NCBI GenBank assembly: GCA_002342685.1
Contig: DDQN01000034.1
Location: 1-41,228 of the forward strand
Length of the DNA: 41,228 bases
From: Vibrio sp. UBA2441
GTDB lineage: Bacteria > Pseudomonadota > Gammaproteobacteria > Enterobacterales > Vibrionaceae
Direction of reading: 5' to 3'
The position numbers were made by a program, and so were the translations under genes. Position 1 is the first letter of the stretch; each line of letters begins with the position of its first letter. This document shows positions 32,953 through 40,752 of the stretch, in pieces. Under the pieces are notes generated by a model. That model ran no database searches. It was not told the origin of the DNA and saw only the letters and a program-made list of their open reading frames with translations.

Positions 32953-32980
32953 GTTGTCTTCATCATGAAGACAACTTTTT
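32953..32980 (+). terminator. Intrinsic terminator of the small lipoprotein gene
   Basis: GTTGTCTTC and GAAGACAAC are a perfect nine-pair stem with a five-base loop, then TTTTT. Confidence 0.93.
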
Positions 32981-33046
32981 CAATAAATACAAAATCCCAC
33001 ATGTAATGTCGTTTGGCTACTGACTTTGCTCTTCAATAATATCTCA

Positions 33047-33661
33047 TTATTTTAAGATTAAGAATTTGGGGAATCGAACCTGTTTTACGATTACGTATAA
33101 GCGCATTATTACAATAAATAGCATGCAAAAAATGGCTGAAAGATGTTCTTCAACACCCATATTGCTCATTAATATGAATAAGCAGCAGCCTAAAATAACA
33201 GGCGTAGCGTAGAGTTCGGTATTGTTGAACATGTTTAAACGATGAGCCAGTATGTCTCTGATGACACCTCCGAAAATGGCGGTGATCATGCCCATAATTA
33301 TAGCAACATAAGCGGCATACCCCGCTGAATATAAGTTTGCGGTCACTAAGACAGAAAACAACGAAACGCCGATGGTGTCAAAAAATATAACCATTTTTTC
33401 TACTTTTGATTTACGTATTTCTGTGATGAGAAAAAAACCAACACAGGCACTTGTTAACGCAACCCAGAAGTAGGTAGGGTCTCTAATCCAAAAAACCTGC
33501 TCAGCATTAATAATGATATCTCTCAGTGTGCCTCCACCTAAGGCCGTCACCCAGCCGAGCAACAAGACACTAATAATATCTTTTCCACGATTTGAATCCA
33601 CCATTACACCGCTGAGTGCAAAAGCGACAATGCATACCATTTCAAGAAGATAAGAAAACAC
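33047..33661 (-). CDS. TRIC-type cation channel family membrane protein (UPF0126)
   Basis: Integral membrane protein of 204 residues made of two homologous three-helix units plus a seventh helix. Each unit carries a glycine-rich arginine motif, GGGTLRDII near residue 43 and GGVIRDIL near 129, as in the trimeric intracellular cation channels and bacterial TRIC relatives thought to conduct potassium. Start is GTG at 33661, with GGGAG eight bases upstream. No charged cytoplasmic tail. Transcribed alone, facing away from the unknown gene at 33920. The exact ion and role in this organism are not known; TRIC is family inference. Confidence 0.9.
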   Translation of the reverse strand: MFSYLLEMVCIVAFALSGVMVDSNRGKDIISVLLLGWVTALGGGTLRDIIINAEQVFWIRDPTYFWVALTSACVGFFLITEIRKSKVEKMVIFFDTIGVSLFSVLVTANLYSAGYAAYVAIIMGMITAIFGGVIRDILAHRLNMFNNTELYATPVILGCCLFILMSNMGVEEHLSAIFCMLFIVIMRLYVIVKQVRFPKFLILK

Positions 33662-33824
33662 GTTTGGACTCCCTTATTCGTCACTAGTGACTCAATCTAC
33701 GCATTACGGCCTTGCTCAGCAAGTATTCAATGCCGAGAAAAAAACAAAATCCTGATGCATTGTTTATACTTAACATGTTAGTGGTGGTTCGCTAACGAGA
33801 TTCGTTTGATTTAAGGAGGCGGTT

Positions 33825-33878
33825 GTGAAATTTGAACTAAATTTCAGCCGATTACGACATAGTTGTTGCCGTTATTAA
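33825..33878 (+). CDS. Leader-like 17-residue peptide with Cys-Cys doublet
   Basis: AAGGAGG (33813-33819) lies five bases before GTG at 33825, which opens a 17-codon frame encoding VKFELNFSRLRHSCCRY, read from fMet, and ending TAA at 33878. The stop is 41 bases before the start of the 125-residue gene, itself with AGGAGG at 33909-33914. Strong ribosome sites on both suggest real translation, and the short frame may be an upstream leader ORF. A small hairpin GTTATT/AATAAC follows. No terminator/antiterminator pair is visible. Cys-Cys near the end recalls cysteine-sensing leader peptides, but this is speculation. Confidence 0.4.
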   Translation: MKFELNFSRLRHSCCRY

Positions 33879-33919
33879 TAAATAACCGCACATACCTTTG
33901 TTTTTATTAGGAGGTTAAT

Positions 33920-34297
33920 ATGTCTATGATCACTTCAACTACGATGCACGACTGTAGTGTTAGTTCTCATGGGAATATCTCTTTGGCGATAGCGGAGTTA
34001 ACACTTTCCCCTACCGCGGAAAATGATGTTGTAGAGATATTGCATATACCACAAGGATTAAAACTGGTTGGTTTTCGTATTATGACTTCGGGGCTTGGCG
34101 CTGATGTTAAATTGGATCTCAAAATAGGAGATACTCTATTGGCGGCAGGTATTGATGCTGCAGAAGTTTGTGAGATGGTAAAACCACTTGTTCCTGTAAC
34201 ATTAGAACATTCAGAAACATTAACAGTAACAATAAAAGGAGGCGTAGCGACAGGTAAATTAACCGTGATGCCAGAATATATTGCAGACGGTTATTAA
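33920..34297 (+). CDS. Unknown 125-residue protein, phage-virion-like beta fold
   Basis: Not recognised with confidence. It has 125 residues beginning MSMITSTTMHDCSVSSHGNI. Alternating hydrophobic strands, the phrase VVEILHIPQGLKLVGFRIMT, GADVKLDLKIGDTLLAAG and the ending TGKLTVMPEYIADGY resemble small beta-sandwich accessory proteins found in phage capsid gene clusters. No other phage gene is near. AGGAGG six bases before the ATG and a strong terminator after the stop show that it is expressed as a unit with the upstream leader-like frame. No signal peptide. It might be a domesticated phage protein; equally it may be an unrelated beta protein. Confidence 0.6.
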   Translation: MSMITSTTMHDCSVSSHGNISLAIAELTLSPTAENDVVEILHIPQGLKLVGFRIMTSGLGADVKLDLKIGDTLLAAGIDAAEVCEMVKPLVPVTLEHSETLTVTIKGGVATGKLTVMPEYIADGY

Positions 34298-34317
34298 TAT
34301 CGCTTTTTTGCTTCTTC

Positions 34318-34342
34318 TGGCCGCTTTATGCGGCCATTTTTC
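34318..34342 (+). terminator. Intrinsic terminator after the 125-residue gene
   Basis: TGGCCGC and GCGGCCA with a five-base loop, then TTTTT. Confidence 0.92.
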
Positions 34343-34354
34343 CGATATGTGTTC

Positions 34355-34412
34355 TATACTCATGTAACTTCAAGAAGCTCTGAACCCTGCATCTTGAGGT
34401 CACTTGAGTATA
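34355..34412. repeat. Full palindromic intergenic repeat element
   Basis: Left arm 34355-34375 begins TATACTCATGTAACTTC; right arm 34392-34412 ends CACTTGAGTATA. The arms pair over 16 of 19 core bases around a 16-base centre with TGAACCCTGCA. The same arm occurs alone at 8584-8607. This matches my memory of an abundant Vibrio repeat built on TATACTCAAGTNACNTNAAGATGC; the name and distribution were not looked up. Confidence 0.75.
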
Positions 34413-34756
34413 TACTCAACCAACTTTTCATTACCGGGCATTTAGGATTGAATTATGCTAAATGGGGGTGATTTGAAAGCATGGAAACAAGGGAGGGGGA
34501 ATAGAACGAGCGGATAATCTGCATTCTTTGACGTTTATATGAACTATTTTTAAAAAAACAGACAAAAGTGTGATGTATTTCAATTTTTTCTGGATTTTTG
34601 TCATTTTATGAGGCATTATCTCGCCCCCTTAGAGATGTCCCAAGCGGCTTGTTGCGTTTTTATACTACTTCTTCACCTGAATGGATTCAGTACTGGACGG
34701 TATTGGAATTGGAAGAGCACATGGGACCGATGTTAAATTGATAAATTAGGATCCCA
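34413..34756 (+). other. Long upstream region of deaD
   Basis: About 340 bases before the deaD start with no ORF. A -10-like TATACT at 34661-34666 has no good -35 partner. A C-rich segment near 34623 and several AT tracts are seen. Cold-shock helicase mRNAs often have long leaders, which fits, but no conserved element was recognised. Confidence 0.35.
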
Positions 34757-36721
34757 ATGCAAGATTCCGATATTAAATTCAGTGATTTAGAGCTGAATGA
34801 CACCCTATTGTCTGCCCTAGATGAAATGGGCTTTGTTTCTCCTACGCCAATTCAGGCAGCTTCTATTCCTTTCTTATTAGAAGGTCGTGATGCGCTAGGT
34901 AAAGCACAAACAGGTACAGGTAAAACAGCAGCATTTTCTTTACCTATTCTAAATAAGATAGATCTTAAACAGTATAAGCCTCAGGCTGTTGCTTTAGCAC
35001 CTACACGTGAGCTAGCTATTCAGGTTGCTGCTGAGATCAAAAACCTTGGCCGTAATATTAAAGGTCTTAAAGTATTAGAAATCTACGGTGGCGCTTCTAT
35101 CGTAGATCAAATGCGTGCACTTAAATCTGGCGCTCATATTGTTGTCGGTACGCCAGGTCGTGTACAAGACTTGATTAACCGTGATCGCTTACATCTAGAT
35201 GAAGTTAAAACTTTTGTTCTGGATGAAGCCGACGAAATGCTTAATATGGGTTTCGTTGACGATGTTACGGCTATTATGGAACATGCACCAGATACAGCCC
35301 AACGTGTAATGTTCTCTGCAACAATGCCTCCAATGCTTAAGAAAATTGTTGACCGTTTCTTGCGCGAACCAGCTCATGTTGATGTTGCCGGCAGTAACCA
35401 CACTGTAGATAAAGTAGAACAACAGTACTGGGTGGTAAAAGGTGTCGAGAAAGATGAAGCAATGACTCGTCTTCTTGAAACTGAAGAAACCGATGCATCA
35501 ATTGTTTTTGTTCGTACCCGTCAGGATACAGAACGTCTGGCTGATTACCTGTCTGCTCGTGGCTTTAAAGTTGCGGCATTGCACGGTGATATCCCTCAGT
35601 CTTTACGTGAAAGAACAGTAGATCACATCAAAAAAGGTGTAATTGATATTCTTGTAGCGACAGATGTTGTTGCACGTGGACTAGATGTTCCTCGTATTAC
35701 TCACGTATTTAACTACGATATCCCTTTCGATGTTGAGTCTTATATCCACCGTATCGGTCGTACAGGCCGTGCTGGGCGTAAGGGTAAAGCGATTCTTCTG
35801 GTTCGTACTAACCAAATTCGTATGCTTCGCACTATTGAGCGTGTTACTCGTTCAAGCATGGAAGAAATCCAACTTCCACTGCGTGATAAAGTTGCAGAAT
35901 CTCGTTTGGAAAAATTAGGTGCAGAACTTGAAACAGAGAAAGAAAGTGTTTCTCTTGAAAATTTTGCAGAGCTTGTTGAGAAATTACAAGAAACGTTAGA
36001 AATTGATGCAACAACGTTAGCAGCTATGCTACTGAAACGTGCTCAAGGTAAGCGTCCGTTATTTTATAAAGGCCCGGATCCAATTATTGCTGCGATTGAG
36101 CGTGATAAACAACGTCGTAAAGATCGCCGTGAAGGTGGTGGTCGTGAAGGCGGTCGTGATTCTCGTCGTGGTGAAGGTCGTAACTTCGGAACCCAAGACT
36201 GGGATACTTATCAGCTTCAGGTTGGTCGTGAGCAAGGCGTTCAGGTTAAAGATATTGTTGGTGCATTAGCTAACGAAGTTGGCTTGACTAAAGGCTCTAT
36301 CGGCGCAATTAAACTAGCTCAAGGTCATACTTTTGTTCAGTTACCAAAAGCGATGAACTCTGATACGGCAGGAAAACTAAACAAACTTCGTATTCGCCAG
36401 AAAGAAGTAGGCGCGGTAGTTTGTGATTTTGATGACTTCCGTGAGTCTCGTGGTCGTCGCGAAGGCGGCGGCGGTCGTAGAGATGGTGCAGGTCGTCGTG
36501 ACGGCGGTGGTTACCGTGGAAACCGTGAAGGCAATCGTGAAGGTGGCCGAGATGGAAACCGTGAAGGTAATCGCGGAAACCGTGGTGGTAATAAAGACGG
36601 CGAGCGTCGTTTTGATAGAAACCGCGGTGGAGATCACAGAGGCAACTATCGTGGCGAACGCGGACATGGCAATGCTGCTGGAAAAAGTGATAACCGTGGT
36701 TCACGCCGCAGCGAAGCATAA
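34757..36721 (+). CDS. deaD: Cold-shock DEAD-box RNA helicase DeaD/CsdA (third of three)
   Basis: RNA helicase that helps ribosome assembly and mRNA decay at low temperature. 654 residues. Core: FVSPTPIQ, AQTGTGKT at 50-57, PTRELAIQ, VGTPGRVQD, VLDEADEMLNMGF, SAT, ARGLDVP and HRIGRTGRAG. Beyond residue about 430 comes the DbpA-like RNA-binding domain (IVGALANEVGLTKGSIGAIK and TFVQLPKAM), as in CsdA, then a tail of about 80 residues dense in RGG and NREG units (near 560-650) for RNA contact. The tail's repetitive codons create long antisense frames that are not genes. ATG with AGGATC upstream. Confidence 0.96.
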   Translation: MQDSDIKFSDLELNDTLLSALDEMGFVSPTPIQAASIPFLLEGRDALGKAQTGTGKTAAFSLPILNKIDLKQYKPQAVALAPTRELAIQVAAEIKNLGRNIKGLKVLEIYGGASIVDQMRALKSGAHIVVGTPGRVQDLINRDRLHLDEVKTFVLDEADEMLNMGFVDDVTAIMEHAPDTAQRVMFSATMPPMLKKIVDRFLREPAHVDVAGSNHTVDKVEQQYWVVKGVEKDEAMTRLLETEETDASIVFVRTRQDTERLADYLSARGFKVAALHGDIPQSLRERTVDHIKKGVIDILVATDVVARGLDVPRITHVFNYDIPFDVESYIHRIGRTGRAGRKGKAILLVRTNQIRMLRTIERVTRSSMEEIQLPLRDKVAESRLEKLGAELETEKESVSLENFAELVEKLQETLEIDATTLAAMLLKRAQGKRPLFYKGPDPIIAAIERDKQRRKDRREGGGREGGRDSRRGEGRNFGTQDWDTYQLQVGREQGVQVKDIVGALANEVGLTKGSIGAIKLAQGHTFVQLPKAMNSDTAGKLNKLRIRQKEVGAVVCDFDDFRESRGRREGGGGRRDGAGRRDGGGYRGNREGNREGGRDGNREGNRGNRGGNKDGERRFDRNRGGDHRGNYRGERGHGNAAGKSDNRGSRRSEA

Positions 36722-36740
36722 ATAACGCTAAAATTTAATG

Positions 36741-36771
36741 AAAAACCGAGCTTAATAGCTCGGTTTTTTTG
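36741..36771 (+). terminator. Intrinsic terminator of deaD
   Basis: AAAAACCGAGC and GCTCGGTTTTTTT around a six-base loop. The A run makes it usable in both directions, so it may also serve the convergent GST gene. Confidence 0.95.
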
Positions 36772-36799
36772 TTTCTAAGGGTCTATCGATTAATTAGCG

Positions 36800-37453
36800 C
36801 TAAACGTCTACACCTGCTTCATCCATAGCCACAATCGTGGTTTCCTTCAAGGCATCAGCAATCCACCGGTTCAACTCAGGATCCTTCAATACAAACGCCA
36901 TATATGCCTGAGATTTTTCAGAAAGTTGCACCTGATAAGTTTTAAATCTCATGATCACTGGAATAAACATAACGTCTGTAATGGACCAGTCTCCAAATAA
37001 CCAACCCCCTTTCTCCGCATAGTTGTCCATTTGTTGTGACCAAATCTTATCTATTCGGATGATGTCTTTGATAGCATCATCGGATAAGTCGACATGTCGC
37101 GTGGCCCTAATATTCATTGGCAATTCATTTCTAACGGCGTTAAAACCAGAATGCATTTCTGATGCAATTGCGCGAGCTTTTGCTCTTAGCTTTGGTGTTG
37201 AAGGCCAAGCGTTTCCATTGAGGTAGGTTTCATTGACGTATTCACAAATAGCAAGTGAATCCCATACCGTAATATCATTGTCGATAAGTGTTGGTACTTT
37301 TTCTGCGGGATTGTATTTAACAATTTCACGATAAAACTGTTCAGTATCCAAAGGGAGAAGTATTTCCTGAAAATCTAATCCTGCTTTAGCGATCATGAAC
37401 CATGCGCGTAAAGACCAGCTAGAATAATTTTTTTCTCCAATAATCAATTGCAT
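36800..37453 (-). CDS. Glutathione S-transferase family protein
   Basis: Thioredoxin-fold plus all-helical GST of 217 residues. The N-terminal MQLIIGEKNYSSWSLRAW places the catalytic serine or tyrosine at the start of helix 1 (Tyr10, Ser11, Ser12, within NYSSWS). EKVPTLIDNDITVWDSLAI carries the cis-proline VP and the glutathione-contacting D-S pair. The C-terminal domain is helical, with FGDWSITDVMFIPVIMRF in place of the usual N-capping box. Substrate unknown. Its ATG at 37453 has GGAGCATGGA just before. Transcribed alone; convergent with deaD. Confidence 0.88.
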   Translation of the reverse strand: MQLIIGEKNYSSWSLRAWFMIAKAGLDFQEILLPLDTEQFYREIVKYNPAEKVPTLIDNDITVWDSLAICEYVNETYLNGNAWPSTPKLRAKARAIASEMHSGFNAVRNELPMNIRATRHVDLSDDAIKDIIRIDKIWSQQMDNYAEKGGWLFGDWSITDVMFIPVIMRFKTYQVQLSEKSQAYMAFVLKDPELNRWIADALKETTIVAMDEAGVDV

Positions 37454-37747
37454 TCCATGCTCCTAGATTGTGTAAAAAGGCGGATGATTCATACTAGTAA
37501 AGATCGGCTGTTATCGCGACTGATTTGTTAATAGATATGCAATCAAATGATAAAATTAATGTAGTACTTTGTTTATGGTGTTTTATTTCATGCTAAAAAT
37601 AATTCAAAAGTTGATCAGCATCAATAAAAAACCAATGGCAGGGTAGGTTTTGTTCAATTAAAGTTGAAACATTCAAAAAATATTGAATAATGGTTTAACA
37701 AATCGGACGCTACAGCGTAAAACTACTCTGCATAGGAAATGAAATTC

Positions 37748-38935
37748 ATGTCAAACAACTTCGTGCTTGTTCTCAACTCAGGAAGTTCGTCCTTAAAATT
37801 CGCCGTTATCGATGCCCAATCCGGAGAGGCAGTTTTAAGTGGATTAGGTGAATGTTTTGGCCTTGAAGATGCTCGTATGAGCTGGAAGTATCAAGGTGAG
37901 AAATCTGAAGTTGCGATTACCGGACCGGGTAATCATCACCAAGCAGCAATCAGTAAGTTGGTTGATTTAGTTAGCGAGCTTGGCTTGACTGATAACATTG
38001 TTTCAGTAGGGCATCGAGTAGTGCATGGCGGTGAAACTTTCACTAAGTCAGTACTGATTAATGAGTCAGTGATTGCTGATATCGAAGCTGTCCAAGACCT
38101 GGCTCCTCTGCACAACCCAGCTAATATTCTAGGCATCAAAGCGGCCTTAGAAGCTTTTCCTTCACTACCTCAAGTCGCTGTTTTTGATACTGCTTTCCAC
38201 CAGACGATGCCTGCAAAAGCATTTACTGGTGCAATCTCTAATAAACTATATAAAGATTACGCGATTCGCCGTTATGGTTTCCATGGTACCAGCCACTTTT
38301 ATGTATGTGGTGAGGCTGCTAAGGTGATTAATAAGCCAGTTGAAGAATCTAGCTTTATATCCGTTCACTTAGGTAACGGTGCTTCGGTTTGTGCTATTCA
38401 GAATGGTAAAAGTGTTGATACTTCCATGGGCTTTACTCCTTTGGCTGGTTTAATGATGGGCACACGTTGTGGTGATTTAGACCCAGGAATTATTGAGTTT
38501 TTGCTTAAAAAAGGTTGGTCTCAGGACCAAATCTTCAATGAGTTAAACAAAAACTCAGGCTTTTTGGGTGTTTCAGGCTTAACCAGTGATGCTCGTGGCA
38601 TCCTAGAAGCGATGGAAGAAGGTCATGAGGGTGCTAAGTTAGCGTTTCAGGTATTTACCTACCGTGTGGCTAAATACATCGGCTCTTATATGATTCCGCT
38701 AGATAGCTTAGACGGTATTATTTTCACTGGTGGTATCGGTGAAAACTCATTGCCAATCCGCAGTGAAATTCTTGGGTACTTAAATCTTCTTGGTTACAAA
38801 GAAGACAAAGAAGCAAACGAAGCAGCTCGATTTGGAAATAGCGGTATAATCACCCAGAAAGATAGCCCTGTGGCGATGGTGATACCTACCAATGAAGAGT
38901 TAGTAATTGCGCAAGATGCGATTTCTCTAATCTAA
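37748..38935 (+). CDS. ackA: Acetate kinase
   Basis: Interconverts acetate plus ATP with acetyl phosphate plus ADP; cytoplasmic. 395 residues from the ATG at 37748, which has AGGAAA 11 bases upstream; an ATG nine bases earlier is too close to it. Hallmarks: VLVLNSGSSSLKFAVID at the N terminus, GHRVVHGGE, FHGTSHFYV near residue 180, HLGNGASVCAI, TSMGFTPLAGLMMGTRCGD and IIFTGGIGEN, giving the complete ASKHA fold. No pta gene follows: the gene ends at a strong terminator. Vibrios usually have an ackA-pta operon elsewhere, so this is probably a second acetate kinase (inference). Confidence 0.96.
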   Translation: MSNNFVLVLNSGSSSLKFAVIDAQSGEAVLSGLGECFGLEDARMSWKYQGEKSEVAITGPGNHHQAAISKLVDLVSELGLTDNIVSVGHRVVHGGETFTKSVLINESVIADIEAVQDLAPLHNPANILGIKAALEAFPSLPQVAVFDTAFHQTMPAKAFTGAISNKLYKDYAIRRYGFHGTSHFYVCGEAAKVINKPVEESSFISVHLGNGASVCAIQNGKSVDTSMGFTPLAGLMMGTRCGDLDPGIIEFLLKKGWSQDQIFNELNKNSGFLGVSGLTSDARGILEAMEEGHEGAKLAFQVFTYRVAKYIGSYMIPLDSLDGIIFTGGIGENSLPIRSEILGYLNLLGYKEDKEANEAARFGNSGIITQKDSPVAMVIPTNEELVIAQDAISLI

Positions 38936-38956
38936 TTAATTAGAAATCAATTGGTT

Positions 38957-38989
38957 AAAAGGCAAGTCACAATGTGACTTGCCTTTTTT
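38957..38989. terminator. Bidirectional terminator between ackA and the IIC gene
   Basis: AAAAGGCAAGTCAC and GTGACTTGCCTTTTTT around a short centre; long stem, A and T runs on both sides. Confidence 0.95.
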
Positions 38990-39045
38990 ATATAAACAGA
39001 TTAATCAGTACTATTATCGTTGGTTGTGTTGATGGTTTTTCTGAA

Positions 39046-40083
39046 CTAAGCGTCAGGCTCATTGTTATTTTGAGTTTTTAACAAAACGGAAGCAATGAGA
39101 AATGAGACGAGCGTGGAAAGGAAAATTGCAACTGGTACGCCTATTACTGACGATTTAGACATCATTAGTAAAACGGCAAAAATAGATCCTGGAGAGGCTG
39201 GGCTTACTAGTCCAGCATTAAATATGCTCAAGGTGAACACACCTGTCATACCGCCACCGATCAACGCAAAAATTAGACGGGGATTCATGAAGATATATGG
39301 GAAATAAACCTCATGTATACCACCGAAGAAATGAATGATTGCTGCACCACCACCACTGCGTCTTACATTTTTTCTGCCAAATACAATATAAGCGAGAAGT
39401 ATTCCAAGACCTGGTCCGGGGTTCGCTTCTATCATAAAGTAAATGGATTGGCCTTGTTCAACGGATTGCTGAATCCCAAGTGGAGTAAAGATCCCGTGAT
39501 TAATCGCGTTGTTGAAGAACATTACCTTGGCAGGCTCAACAAATATTGAGGTAAGAGGAAGTAAGCCTTTATCTACAAGAAAACTGACTGCCTGAGTTAA
39601 AAAACCTGAAAGAAGTTCTACAAACGGCCCAATCAGATAGAAAGATAAAATGGTACATATCATGCCAATAATGCCAGCAGAGAGATTGTTTACCAGCATC
39701 TCAAAGCCACTTTTTATCTTCCCTTTAATCCTGTTGTCGAAAGATGAGATCGCTAAACCACCCAACGGACCAACAATCATTGCCCCTAGAAACATTGGCA
39801 CATCTGTACCCACAATGGCACCCATGGTTGTTGCAGCGCCAACGATTGCTCCTCTATCACCACCAACAAGTTTTCCTCCCGTGTATCCAATTAACAGAGG
39901 CAATAGGTAGGTGATCATAGGTTCTATCAGGCGGGCAAGAGATTCATTCGGTAGCCAGCCGGTAGGAATAAATAATGCGGTAATGAAACCCCAGATAATA
40001 AAGGCACCAATGTTAGGCAGTATCATGTTAGATAGAAAGCGCCCAACACTTTGCATTTTTATTTTTATGGATGGATTAATCAT
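39046..40083 (-). CDS. Stand-alone mannitol-type PTS IIC protein (MtlA paralogue lacking IIB and IIA)
   Basis: Inner-membrane sugar channel of the PTS fructose-mannitol family. It has 345 residues, exactly the length of the IIC domain of MtlA; IIB and IIA domains are absent and the stop is followed by a terminator, not a broken frame. About two thirds of the first 150 residues are identical to the adjacent mtlA product (NIGAFIIWGFITALFIPTGW and DVPMFLGAMIVGPLGGLAI segments). The substrate motif GGIHEVYFPYI, with its key glutamate, is intact. Its ATG at 40083 has GAGG upstream. It would need IIB and IIA from MtlA or another PTS. The sugar could be mannitol or another hexitol. The frame is open and undamaged. 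Confidence 0.9.
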   Translation of the reverse strand: MINPSIKIKMQSVGRFLSNMILPNIGAFIIWGFITALFIPTGWLPNESLARLIEPMITYLLPLLIGYTGGKLVGGDRGAIVGAATTMGAIVGTDVPMFLGAMIVGPLGGLAISSFDNRIKGKIKSGFEMLVNNLSAGIIGMICTILSFYLIGPFVELLSGFLTQAVSFLVDKGLLPLTSIFVEPAKVMFFNNAINHGIFTPLGIQQSVEQGQSIYFMIEANPGPGLGILLAYIVFGRKNVRRSGGGAAIIHFFGGIHEVYFPYIFMNPRLIFALIGGGMTGVFTLSIFNAGLVSPASPGSIFAVLLMMSKSSVIGVPVAIFLSTLVSFLIASVLLKTQNNNEPDA

Positions 40084-40401
40084 ATGACCTCAAATTTAGA
40101 GCACATTGCATCTTCAGTCATTATTGTAGGTTTAGAATCAAACAATTAAAACCGAGTGACTCGATAATTGGGTATTTATATCAATTAAATAGTATCGAGT
40201 TTTCGATGGAAAGGTATGATTTATAGATTGTTTTAAATACATCAATTCGTGTGACGGCAATGTGTAATCATTGTCGTGTCAATTAGCATCATGAAGAAAT
40301 GCGCAAAGACTCCTCTTGAATACTCAAACTGTAATAAAATTACCATGGCTAACGTGGCGCTTATTAACTTAGAGTGTTGGGCTATCCCATACCAAACCAA
40401 T

Positions 40402-40417
40402 GGTGACCTAGCTCACA
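40402..40417. promoter_or_regulatory. Predicted CRP site 1
   Basis: GGTGA-CCTAGC-TCACA, 9 of 10 arm bases as in the CRP consensus TGTGA-N6-TCACA. It lies 320 bases from the IIC gene and 335 from mtlA, so could serve either direction. Confidence 0.5.
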
Positions 40418-40452
40418 CTCAGGTAGGCATCAAGATTTTAAAGCTCTATATT

Positions 40453-40468
40453 TGTGATTTATGTCTCA
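40453..40468. promoter_or_regulatory. Predicted CRP site 2
   Basis: TGTGA-TTTATG-TCTCA, 9 of 10 arm bases of the CRP consensus, 51 bases from site 1 by start position. Confidence 0.45.
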
Positions 40469-40612
40469 ATTAATTTTTATTTAACAAGTTCGAAAGTGTG
40501 ATTTGTGCCCGTAAAAATACATTGACTTTTTGGCGCTCCATTAAATGTAATAAAATAACAAGTCATTTATGCGCTGCTCATCACGCTTAATTGTGCTGTG
40601 CATGTTGCATTA

Positions 40613-40628
40613 TGTGATAGCTGTCACT
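40613..40628. promoter_or_regulatory. Predicted CRP site 3, mtlA-proximal
   Basis: TGTGA-TAGCTG-TCACT, 9 of 10 arm bases of the CRP consensus. Its centre is about 57 bases before the suggested mtlA transcript start, near the class I spacing. This is the best candidate for catabolite activation of mtlA. Confidence 0.6.
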
Positions 40629-40632
40629 AAAT

Positions 40633-40745
40633 CCCCGTTCGGCGGAAATTCATTATTTGGTGTGCTAAGTTGAATGTGTCTTAAGCAAACAACGGTTTTT
40701 ACCAGAAACCGCACACACGCAAATATTGAATAACAACGAACGGGG
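40633..40745 (-). ncRNA. mtlS: Predicted MtlS-like antisense RNA to the mtlA leader
   Basis: On the minus strand TTGACC (40778-40773), 17 bases, CATAAG (40755-40750) forms a promoter inside the first codons of mtlA, giving a start near 40743-40745. The RNA would begin with CCCCGTTCG (complement of 40737-40745), and its perfect complement lies at 40633-40641, so the ends can pair; length about 113-120. With an mtlA transcript start near 40675, about 70 bases would be shared. V. cholerae MtlS is known as an approximately 120-base RNA antisense to the mtlA leader, in this position. An internal stem CGGTTT/AAACCG is at 40693-40711. A clear T-rich terminator is not seen. Confidence 0.55.
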
Positions 40746-40752
40746 TACTCTT

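Larger units (their letters stand above)
40084..40752. promoter_or_regulatory. Divergent regulatory region between the IIC gene and mtlA
   Basis: About 670 non-coding bases. Near the IIC gene an imperfect palindrome GACGGCAATG/CATTGTCGTGTC spans 40253-40280. Three CRP-like sites (separate entries) and, next to mtlA, a predicted antisense RNA. A 65-codon frame at 40276 lacks a ribosome site and was rejected. A candidate mtlA extended -10, TGCTAAGTT at 40663-40671, puts the transcript start near 40678. Confidence 0.55.

Noticed and set aside
34620..34745. Riboswitch or RNA thermometer in the deaD leader
   Set aside because: Long upstream region is suggestive, but no conserved motif or convincing stem was found by eye.
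36309..36725. Long frames on both strands and other registers over the 3' end of deaD
   Set aside because: They arise from the repetitive RGG/NREG codons of the DeaD tail; products are low complexity, with no ribosome sites.
40276..40473. 65-codon plus-strand frame in the mtl divergent region
   Set aside because: No ribosome site, unusual composition, and it overlaps two CRP-like sites; more likely regulatory DNA.
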